Positions 1-6,257 of a stretch of 10,095 nucleotides of DNA are shown here, in pieces; position 1 is the stretch's first letter, and each line of letters opens with the position of its first letter. A model generated the notes under the pieces. That model was not told the origin of the DNA. It saw nothing but the letters and a program-made list of their open reading frames with translations, and ran no database searches. The translations under genes were made by a program, and so were the position numbers. This DNA comes from UBA5287 sp041672395. GTDB taxonomy: Bacteria > Bacteroidota > Bacteroidia > Bacteroidales > Dysgonomonadaceae. The stretch is from NCBI GenBank assembly GCA_041672395.1, contig JBAYZS010000070.1:1-10095 (forward strand), in the 5' to 3' direction.

Positions 1-98
1 GAAAGAAGACCGTCTCCAACAGTCGTTACTGGAACAAAGATGCCCAACTCCTCCCTGCCGGACTTATGGGACCTGTGGTGCTGCGTGCCATTAAGTGA
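1..98 (+). CDS. C-terminal end of a truncated (window-edge) protein, possibly a glycoside hydrolase
   Basis: The frame starting at base 3 is open from the window edge to a TGA at 96-98. The last residues read SRYWNKDAQLLPAGLMGPV followed by VLRAIK. A tail of the form LLPAGLxGPVxL resembles the C-terminal beta-sandwich end of some large Bacteroidetes glycoside hydrolases (GH2 or GH106-like enzymes), but about 31 residues are too few to be certain. The stretch is clearly richer in G+C than the DNA after it, which fits real coding sequence that ends at 98. The other two forward frames also stay open to stops at 92-106 but give unconvincing, Cys/Pro-rich peptides. The function call is inference; that a coding region ends here is fairly likely. 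Confidence 0.45.
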   Translation, partial: KKTVSNSRYWNKDAQLLPAGLMGPVVLRAIK

Positions 99-107
99 TA
101 TATAGTT

Positions 108-255
108 ATAATAATTTTATGATTTCACCCTTCAGTTTAGGTATGACACTTGCTATGACTTGGAATGGAGCAGTAGAAACCACAAAATATCAATATCAAA
201 TTCAATTATTACCAACCAATTAGTCCCTATAAAACCTGCGTTTGTAATACTCAAT
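108..255 (+). pseudogene. Decayed fragment of a serpin gene, paralogous to the intact serpin at 1309-2574
   Basis: Bases 108-187 align without gaps to 1532-1611 of the intact serpin (6 mismatches in 80 by my count). This is the segment coding for the conserved ISPFSLSMALAMTWNGAGGTT core. Bases 188-243 then align to 1721-1776 (about 13 mismatches in 56), the part coding for NSIWTNQFVPIK. The jump in offset (1424 to 1533) means 109 bp of the ancestral gene are missing, which breaks the reading frame. The junction falls where the intact gene has two similar short tracts (AACCACAAAA near 1602 and AACCACCAAAT near 1710), suggesting a deletion between short direct repeats. There is no N-terminus, no reactive loop and no stop-to-stop frame, so no product is expected. 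Similarity fades out after about 255. Confidence 0.85.
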
Positions 256-473
256 AAATCAAGATGTTTATTTAAAATTATCTTGTAATAAATTACTTCA
301 TTTCATATTAATTTTTTATTTTTGTGTGTAAATCAAATTTTCAAATAGAAAATCTCTAAAAGATATAGTAATATGAATTCCATTTTACGAGTAATGGAGT
401 AATCGCTTATTTAATTAAGTGAATAATTATTGGAAAATACATTTAAGTTTCACAAAATAATAAACAGACTATA

Positions 474-1178
474 ATGAAAAAGACATTTTTAATTTTAATC
501 TTTACTTTGACAACATTTGTCTGTTTCGGACAAATAGAACATTTAGAACCAGCAAGAGATTTTAAAAATTACGAAGGTGAGTCAAAAGTATATTATGATA
601 ATTTGTTTTCAAAACTTTACAAAGAATTTTCACAAACACCTTATGCTCGTTACACTTCAATGCCTTCATTTACTAGTCAGTATGCATTTTCAGTTGAAGC
701 AACAGACGGCAAGTATTACATTATTTCAAATTGTTTATCAGAAAATTTTTGGTATGCTAGAGAACGTAATAAGGTAAAAGTAATTACTAATAAAACTGAA
801 ATTGACCATACCCTCTATTCAAAAATTGGAGAGTTGTTTCAAATTTTTGTCGAACAAACGAAAAAAATAGAAACTGACGGTGTAAGTTGTTCTTTTGTTA
901 CTGCTGACAATGACACAATTGAAGGTGTAAAAAGAGTAATCAAACTTGATGGTGAAGTTTATTATTTTACTATAACTGATACTAATGGAGAAATTAAAAC
1001 AGGTCAAACTTGGTCTCCAAACAAAGATTCAATGTTGTATAGACTTGTAAATGTTTGTGATAAGTTGTTTTCATTAGACAGTAAATCAAATTCTACAATG
1101 ACAGACATTTTAAATGAAATTGATACACTAATTGAAGATTATCGATATTTAATTGATCATGTAAAAGATGATAGATAA
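474..1178 (+). CDS. Exported protein of unknown function (234 aa)
   Basis: I do not recognise this protein. The ATG at 474 starts a textbook Sec signal peptide: MKK, a hydrophobic run rich in L/I/F/T, then CFGQ, with probable cleavage after Gly19 leaving Gln20, a common form in Bacteroidetes. The mature part is about 215 residues, mixed alpha/beta in appearance, rich in Tyr, Thr, Asp and Lys, with scattered single cysteines (in SNCLS, VSCSF and NVCDK) and no further membrane segment. A segment near residues 60-95 (SQYAFSVE, then DGKYYIISNCLSENFWYA) and one near 160-180 (GEVYYFTITDTNGEIKTG) look like beta strands of a globular domain. The C-terminal ~35 residues are probably helical. It stands alone between a serpin fragment and an intact serpin, on the same strand, and is very A+T-rich. 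Probably periplasmic or secreted; no catalytic motif seen. Confidence 0.8.
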   Translation: MKKTFLILIFTLTTFVCFGQIEHLEPARDFKNYEGESKVYYDNLFSKLYKEFSQTPYARYTSMPSFTSQYAFSVEATDGKYYIISNCLSENFWYARERNKVKVITNKTEIDHTLYSKIGELFQIFVEQTKKIETDGVSCSFVTADNDTIEGVKRVIKLDGEVYYFTITDTNGEIKTGQTWSPNKDSMLYRLVNVCDKLFSLDSKSNSTMTDILNEIDTLIEDYRYLIDHVKDDR

Positions 1179-1224
1179 AAATAATTAGTTTTCATACATG
1201 CTTTTTATTTTATTTAACCAAATC

Positions 1225-1252
1225 GATGCAACGTTTTTTGTTAGTTTGCATC
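1225..1252. promoter_or_regulatory. Small inverted repeat upstream of the serpin gene
   Basis: GATGCAA (1225-1231) is repeated inverted as TTGCATC (1246-1252), giving a 7-bp stem around a T-rich loop, 57 bp before the serpin ATG and 47 bp after the stop of the exported protein. It lacks a following T run, so it is a poor intrinsic terminator. It overlaps TTAGTTTG (1241-1248), one mismatch from a TAnnTTTG -7 element, but no TTTG lies at the right distance upstream. It could be an operator or mRNA hairpin; the assignment is weak. Confidence 0.2.
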
Positions 1253-1308
1253 TATATAAATATGACGGTGCTTGAATAGCGGATATTATTACTTAAAATT
1301 TACCTATT

Positions 1309-2574
1309 ATGAATTTAAAATTAAAGTCACTCATATTTTTGTCGACCACTTTTATATTATTATGTTCAAGTTCGTGCGAAAAGAAATCGGTAGACATTGA
1401 TCCATCCAAACTTTCTGATCCTATAAAGATTGAATTGCGTTCATCAGCAGAAAAAGCAATATTGCGTTCCGATCAGAATTTTGCTTTTGACATATTTTCG
1501 AATGTGTTTAATGAAGAGTTAAAGGATGAAGATAATAATTTTATGATTTCGCCCTTCAGTTTAAGTATGGCACTTGCTATGACCTGGAATGGAGCAGGAG
1601 GAACCACAAAAGAAGTCATGCGAAATACTTTAAAGCTGGGAGATTATTCCGATGACGAAGTCAATGGTTATTATAAAAAGCTGAAAGAAGCGCTACTGAA
1701 AACAGACCCAACCACCAAATTATCCATAGCCAATTCAATTTGGACCAACCAATTTGTTCCTATAAAGTCCACCTTTATAAAGACAAACGAAGAATTTTTT
1801 GACGCCACTATTCAATCTGTTAATTTTGGAGACCCTTTGACCGTAGGCCTTATAAACAAATGGGCATCAGACAATACCAATAATTTGGTTAAGAAAGTAT
1901 TAGATAAGACCGATCCACAAGATTTAATGTATCTGTTAAATGCCATATATTTTAAGGGCATTTGGAGTACAAAATTCGATTCCAAAAATACAAACAGGCA
2001 AGATTTTACCTATGAAAACGGTGCAATCAAAAAAGTAGATATGATGCATTTGACAGCCGATCTCAGGTATTCCGAAGATGAATTGATGCAAATTGTTGAG
2101 TTACCCTACGGGAACAAGGCGTTTAGCATGATTGTGTTGCTGCCTAAAAAAGGGAAACAATTAAAAGATTTGAATGTTGCGTTGACCACGCAGGACTATT
2201 TGGCGAATTTGACTGCCGGATTCAGTAAAGCCGAGGTTTTTTTGACGCTACCAAAATTCAAAACCGAGTATTCCAAGAAATTGAATGACGCATTAACCAA
2301 TATGGGCATGGGAGAAGCATTTACAGATGCCGCAGATTTTTCGGGAATGTCCGATGCTTCGGCGAAAATAGCTTTTGTAAAACAGGATACCTATATCAGT
2401 ACTGATGAAGTAGGTACTGAAGCCGCTGCTGTTACAACAGTTGGAGTAGTATTCACTTCCATAGGAATTTCAGATAAGGTAGTTTTTAATGCTAATCATC
2501 CATTTATATATATTATCCGGGAGAATTCAACAGGTGCAATTTTATTTATGGGCACTGTAAAGAATTTCGACTAG
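1309..2574 (+). CDS. Serpin-family serine/cysteine protease inhibitor, lipoprotein
   Basis: A full-length serpin (421 aa) anchored as a lipoprotein. The N-terminus has a signal sequence ending in a lipobox-like CSSSC, with Cys23 the predicted lipidated residue, so the mature protein is likely membrane-attached and periplasm- or surface-exposed. Serpin landmarks appear in order: NFMISPFSLSMALAMTWNGA (about 80-100), NAIYFKGIW (strand 3A), VELPYGNKAFSMIVLLPKKG, LTLPKFKTEYSKKLNDAL, AFTDAADFSGMS, then the hinge and the closing NANHPFIYIIRENSTGAILF. The reactive loop hinge EVGTEAAAVTT (from residue 367) keeps the small residues needed for loop insertion, so inhibition is expected. Counting from the hinge Gly as P15, P1-P1' is Thr383-Ser384, with Phe at P2. 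Such serpins trap host or competitor proteases. An AT-rich, stand-alone gene, ended by its own terminator; a paralogous fragment lies 1 kb upstream. Confidence 0.95.
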   Translation: MNLKLKSLIFLSTTFILLCSSSCEKKSVDIDPSKLSDPIKIELRSSAEKAILRSDQNFAFDIFSNVFNEELKDEDNNFMISPFSLSMALAMTWNGAGGTTKEVMRNTLKLGDYSDDEVNGYYKKLKEALLKTDPTTKLSIANSIWTNQFVPIKSTFIKTNEEFFDATIQSVNFGDPLTVGLINKWASDNTNNLVKKVLDKTDPQDLMYLLNAIYFKGIWSTKFDSKNTNRQDFTYENGAIKKVDMMHLTADLRYSEDELMQIVELPYGNKAFSMIVLLPKKGKQLKDLNVALTTQDYLANLTAGFSKAEVFLTLPKFKTEYSKKLNDALTNMGMGEAFTDAADFSGMSDASAKIAFVKQDTYISTDEVGTEAAAVTTVGVVFTSIGISDKVVFNANHPFIYIIRENSTGAILFMGTVKNFD

Positions 2575-2611
2575 AAAGCGTGTTTTTTTAAGATTATTTA
2601 TTTCTAAACTC

Positions 2612-2650
2612 AAATCACTCAATATGTTTTGCATGTTGAGTGATTTTTTT
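2612..2650 (+). terminator. Rho-independent terminator of the serpin gene
   Basis: AAATCACTCAA (2612-2622) pairs perfectly with TTGAGTGATTT (2636-2646). The stem continues inward through a T-G wobble and ATG/CAT to about 15 bp, closing a 5-nt loop (2627-2631). A run of seven Ts (2644-2650) follows. It sits 37 bp after the serpin stop codon and separates the serpin region from the ribonucleotide reductase gene. Confidence 0.9.
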
Positions 2651-2808
2651 ATTTAGATAATTTGATGATTTACAAAATTGAACGAATAGAAGTATTAATT
2701 AATTGATAATCATATGAAGTTTGACATTTAGGACAACATTTAATTTGGTTGAAAAAAATAAATGGCAGTATATCAGACATATAAAAAAATAAACGGAGAA
2801 TTTTATAA

Positions 2809-2839
2809 TTTGTTGAAAACTATTTGTCTGATTAATTTG
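2809..2839 (+). promoter_or_regulatory. Candidate promoter of the ribonucleotide reductase gene (-33/-7, Bacteroidetes type)
   Basis: TTTG at 2809-2812 is followed after 19 bp by TTAATTTG (2832-2839), one mismatch from the TAnnTTTG -7 consensus. Transcription would start near 2846 and give a leader of about 120 nt that contains the hairpin region at 2868-2920. A weaker copy (TTTG 2720-2723, TTAATTTG 2740-2747, spacing 16) lies further upstream. The rest of the gap from 2651 to 2808 shows only AT-rich sequence with no feature I can name. Confidence 0.4.
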
Positions 2840-2867
2840 TTAATCCAAAATAAATACTTAAAATTGC

Positions 2868-2920
2868 ATTCCGTAAATCGGGGATACTTTTCCTGTTTTT
2901 CCATTTGGAAAACCGGAAGT
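2868..2920 (+). promoter_or_regulatory. Leader segment with alternative hairpins before the ribonucleotide reductase gene
   Basis: This stretch stands out from the AT-rich gap by its G/C blocks. TTTTCC (2897-2902) pairs with GGAAAA (2907-2912) across a 4-nt loop, and TTCC (2890-2893) pairs with GGAA (2915-2918), making one interrupted hairpin. TTCCG (2869-2873) is an exact complement of CGGAA (2914-2918), and the earlier TTTTCC (2888-2893) can also take GGAAAA, so at least two mutually exclusive folds are possible. The hairpin ends 45 nt before the ATG at 2965. I see no B12-box or other known riboswitch signature. A regulatory role is inference. Confidence 0.3.
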
Positions 2921-2964
2921 CATAGACTATTAATTAATTAACATTCATTATATAATAATTGCTT

Positions 2965-5511
2965 ATGGAAAAAAAGACTTACACTTTTGATGAGGCTTTT
3001 CAAGCGTCGCTTGATTATTTCAAAGGTGATGAACTTGCTGCGAAAGTTTGGGTAAGCAAGTATGCATTGAAGGATAGTGAGGGCACTATTTATGAAAAAT
3101 CCCCTGAGGACATGCATCGAAGATTGGCAAATGAGATTGCTCGTATAGAGAAAAACTATTCTAACTCGTTAAGCGAAAAAGAATTGTTTAATCTTTTCGA
3201 TCAATTTAAATACATAATTCCACAAGGAAGTCCGATGACCGGTATCGGAAACAATTTCCAGGTTGCGTCACTGTCTAATTGTTTTGTGATTGGAATGGAG
3301 GGGAGTGCTGATTCTTATGGTGCAATTATTCGTGTCGATGAAGAACAGGTTCAATTGATGAAGCGAAGAGGTGGCGTCGGGCATGATTTGTCACATATTC
3401 GTCCCAAAGGATCTCCGGTGAAAAATTCAGCACTAACGTCAACTGGACTGGTGCCGTTTATGGAAAGATATTCCAATTCTACCCGCGAAGTAGCGCAGGA
3501 CGGACGAAGAGGAGCTTTGATGTTAAGTGTATCAATTAAACATCCAGATTCAGAAGATTTTATTGATGCTAAATTAGTGCAGGGAAAAGTTACCGGTGCC
3601 AATATTTCTGTAAAGATTGATGATGAGTTCATGAAGGCTGTTGCTGAAGATAAGGACTATGTTCAGAAATATCCTATTGATTCAACGAATCCTAAGTTTA
3701 CAAAGACAATTAAAGCCCGTGAATTATGGAACAAAATTGTACATAACGCATGGCATTCGGCAGAACCCGGGGTTCTTTTCTGGGATACAATAATCAATGA
3801 ATCCGTTCCCGATTGTTATTCAGATTTAGGATTTAAAACAGTATCCACTAATCCTTGTGGTGAAATCCCTTTGTGTCCGTACGATAGCTGTCGTTTACTT
3901 GCTATCAATTTATATTCCTATGTGATAAATCCATTTACAAAGGATGCGTACTTTGATTTTGACCTATTTAGCAAGCATGTACAGGCTGCTCAAAGGATTA
4001 TGGATGATATTATCGATCTGGAATCAGAAAAAATTGAGATGATCCTGGATAAGATTAATAAGGATCCTGAAACCGAGGAGGTTAAATTCACAGAACGACA
4101 TTTGTGGGAAAAAATACAGAAGAAAACGTTGCAGGGTCGTCGTACCGGTGTGGGTATCACAGCCGAAGGAGACATGCTGGCCGCTTTGGGTCTGCGTTAT
4201 GGTACAGACGAAGCTACGGATTTTGCAGAAAAAGTGCAAAAAACACTCGCTGTAAATGCTTATGCTTCTTCTGTTCAAATGGCTAAAGAACGTGGTGCTT
4301 TTGAGGTGTTTGATGCACAAAGAGAAGTCAGCAACCCCTTTATAAATCGCTTGAAAGAGGCTGATCCTGAAATGTATGAGAATATGGTGAAATACGGTAG
4401 ACGTAACATCGCTTGCCTCACCATCGCTCCAACAGGCTCAACAAGCTTAATGTCTCAGACAACTTCGGGAATTGAACCAGTGTTTCTACCAGTTTATAAA
4501 CGTCGCCGTAAAGTGAACCCTAATGATCAGGAATCGCATGTCGATTTTATAGATGAAAACGGTGATTCATGGGAAGAATATGTAGTTTATCACCATAAAT
4601 TCCTCACATGGATGGAAGCAAATGGTTATGATAGCGGTAAAAATTATTCTTCGGAAGAATTGAATGATTTGGTTGCCGAATCCCCTTACTTCAAAGCAAC
4701 TTCCAACGATGTAGATTGGTTACAGAAAGTGAAAATGCAGGGTCGAATTCAGAAATGGGTAGATCACTCAATCAGCGTAACCATTAATCTTCCATCTGAT
4801 GTTTCTGAAGAGCTTGTAGGGCAGTTGTATATAGAGGCGTGGAAGAGTGGTTGCAAAGGTTGCACTGTTTATCGTGATGGTTCTCGTGCCGGAGTACTTA
4901 TTTCAAATGAAAAGGAAAAAGAAAAGGATAAAAATATCGAAGAAGACTGTTATGAATTGCCCTCAATTGTGACCAAACGTCCAATAGAATTGGAGGCAGA
5001 TGTTATCAAATTCCAAAACAACAAGGAAAAATGGATTGCTTTTATCGGTTTGTTGAACGGAAGACCTTATGAGATCTTTACGGGTATGAACGATGAGGAT
5101 GATGTTATGATTCCTAAAAACGTATTGCACGGAAAAATCATCAAGGCTTACGATAGCGATGGACGCAAGCACTATGATTTTCAATTCCGCAATAAACGTG
5201 GATACAAGATTACTGTTGAGGGTCTTGATAGTAAGTTCAATCCCGAATTTTGGAATTATGCGAAACTGATTTCAGGAGTATTACGATATGGAATGCCAAT
5301 TGATCAGGTTATTAAACTAGTTTCGGGACTGGATCTGAAAAGCGAAACAATTAATACCTGGAAGAATGGTGTAGAACGATCGCTCAAGAAATATTTACCG
5401 AACGAAACCGAAGCCAAAGGTCAAAAATGCCCTGTTTGCGGTCACGAAACTCTTGTCTACGAAGAGGGGTGCCTCAAGTGTAGAAACTGCGGTGCTTCAA
5501 AGTGTGGGTAA
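2965..5511 (+). CDS. nrdJ: Adenosylcobalamin-dependent (class II) ribonucleotide reductase
   Basis: Reduces ribonucleotides to deoxyribonucleotides in the cytoplasm, using a coenzyme B12-derived radical and needing no oxygen. I place the start at the ATG at 2965 (MEKKTYTFDEAF, 848 aa); an in-frame TTG two codons earlier is less likely. Core motifs: SNCF with redox Cys106; NPCGEIP with Asn296, radical-bearing Cys298 and Glu300; partner Cys309 eleven residues on; RTGVGITAEGD; and IAPTGSTSLMSQTTSGIEPV. A charged linker (about 648-662) leads to a TSCPD-like domain (about 670-800) and a cysteine cluster at the very end (Cys822, 825, 836, 839, 842, 847). That cluster probably binds zinc and holds the shuttle thiols that re-reduce the active site. 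The length fits the Bacteroidetes form. No activity-control ATP cone is evident at the N-terminus. yigZ follows after 28 bp, probably in the same transcript. Confidence 0.96.
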   Translation: MEKKTYTFDEAFQASLDYFKGDELAAKVWVSKYALKDSEGTIYEKSPEDMHRRLANEIARIEKNYSNSLSEKELFNLFDQFKYIIPQGSPMTGIGNNFQVASLSNCFVIGMEGSADSYGAIIRVDEEQVQLMKRRGGVGHDLSHIRPKGSPVKNSALTSTGLVPFMERYSNSTREVAQDGRRGALMLSVSIKHPDSEDFIDAKLVQGKVTGANISVKIDDEFMKAVAEDKDYVQKYPIDSTNPKFTKTIKARELWNKIVHNAWHSAEPGVLFWDTIINESVPDCYSDLGFKTVSTNPCGEIPLCPYDSCRLLAINLYSYVINPFTKDAYFDFDLFSKHVQAAQRIMDDIIDLESEKIEMILDKINKDPETEEVKFTERHLWEKIQKKTLQGRRTGVGITAEGDMLAALGLRYGTDEATDFAEKVQKTLAVNAYASSVQMAKERGAFEVFDAQREVSNPFINRLKEADPEMYENMVKYGRRNIACLTIAPTGSTSLMSQTTSGIEPVFLPVYKRRRKVNPNDQESHVDFIDENGDSWEEYVVYHHKFLTWMEANGYDSGKNYSSEELNDLVAESPYFKATSNDVDWLQKVKMQGRIQKWVDHSISVTINLPSDVSEELVGQLYIEAWKSGCKGCTVYRDGSRAGVLISNEKEKEKDKNIEEDCYELPSIVTKRPIELEADVIKFQNNKEKWIAFIGLLNGRPYEIFTGMNDEDDVMIPKNVLHGKIIKAYDSDGRKHYDFQFRNKRGYKITVEGLDSKFNPEFWNYAKLISGVLRYGMPIDQVIKLVSGLDLKSETINTWKNGVERSLKKYLPNETEAKGQKCPVCGHETLVYEEGCLKCRNCGASKCG

Positions 5512-5539
5512 TTATACAGTATTATTGTGACTTTATCAG

Positions 5540-6160
5540 GTGGAAGAAGATGTTTTCAGAACTGTTGTAGGTTCAGCTGATGGTTTAATAACGGAGAAAA
5601 AAAGCAAGTTTCTTTCTTTTATTCATCATGTTGAATCGGCAGAAAAGGCTAAAGAAATCGTGGATGAGTGTCGTAAGAAATATTACGATGCTCGTCACGT
5701 TTGTTGGGCTTATATGCTTGGATGGCAACGAGATGATTATCGTTCAAATGATGATGGAGAACCATCAGGAACAGCTGGTCGCCCAATTCTGGGACAAATA
5801 AATTCTCACGAACTTACCGATGTGATCGTTCTGGTGGTTCGGTATTTTGGGGGCACTTTGCTTGGAACATCGGGACTGATAAAAGCTTACAAAGAGGCCA
5901 CGGCAGAAGCTATTGCGAATGCTGAAATAATTGAAAAAACTGTAGATGAAGGTGTTGTAATTCATTTCGATTATCAACTCTTAAATGATGTGATGCGAGT
6001 GTTAAAACAGTTTGAATCTGTTCATTGGGAACAAGATTTTAAAGAGAGTTGCATTATGAGATTAATGATTAGAAAATCGCAAATAGATCTGCTAACAAGC
6101 ACATTAAGAGCTATATACGGGGTAGAAGTCAAATCGTTGAATCAAATTGATAAAAAATGA
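5540..6160 (+). CDS. yigZ: IMPACT/YigZ family protein (UPF0029)
   Basis: A 206-residue protein of the usual two-domain YigZ layout. The N-terminal UPF0029/IMPACT domain (about 15-120) carries the hallmark DDGEPSGTAGRPIL (71-84) and the VVRYFGGTLLGTSGLIKAY block (about 100-118). The C-terminal ferredoxin-like domain (about 135-200) matches DUF1949. The family is widespread; eukaryotic IMPACT acts on the translation regulator GCN1, whereas the bacterial role is unsettled, with RNA- or nucleic-acid-linked functions suggested from the fold. The start is the GTG at 5540: an in-frame TGA at 5528-5530 rules out anything earlier and no in-frame ATG lies nearby. It follows the reductase by 28 bp without a terminator and ends about 30 bp before the topA promoter. 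Confidence 0.93.
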   Translation: MEEDVFRTVVGSADGLITEKKSKFLSFIHHVESAEKAKEIVDECRKKYYDARHVCWAYMLGWQRDDYRSNDDGEPSGTAGRPILGQINSHELTDVIVLVVRYFGGTLLGTSGLIKAYKEATAEAIANAEIIEKTVDEGVVIHFDYQLLNDVMRVLKQFESVHWEQDFKESCIMRLMIRKSQIDLLTSTLRAIYGVEVKSLNQIDKK

Positions 6161-6189
6161 GTGAGAAAGAACTATTATTTGAAAATAAA

Positions 6190-6219
6190 TTTGTTCCTAA
6201 CACAAAATGATTACTTTTG
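6190..6219 (+). promoter_or_regulatory. Promoter of topA (Bacteroidetes -33/-7 type)
   Basis: TTTG (6190-6193), 18 bp, then TACTTTTG (6212-6219), an exact TAnnTTTG. Transcription would begin near 6225, leaving a leader of about 30 nt before the topA ATG at 6258. No other function is apparent in the 97-bp gap between yigZ and topA, so topA is probably transcribed independently of the reductase operon, possibly with read-through. Confidence 0.75.
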
Positions 6220-6257
6220 CACCCATATTGACTTTTATAAATGAACTTTAATATTGA

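Noticed and set aside
2762..2941. A 59-codon open frame (starting MAVYQTYKKINGEFYN) in the gap before the ribonucleotide reductase
   Set aside because: It overlaps the candidate promoter and leader hairpins, shows no signal peptide or motif, and its composition looks like translated AT-rich intergenic DNA. An open stretch of this size is not rare enough to support a gene.
2690..2964. Possible cobalamin riboswitch upstream of the B12-dependent reductase
   Set aside because: No GCCACTG-like B12 box or the other conserved core segments are present on the plus strand in this region.
2959..2964. In-frame TTG start two codons upstream of the reductase ATG
   Set aside because: The ATG at 2965 gives the expected N-terminus (MEKKTYTFDEAF); nothing favours the TTG.
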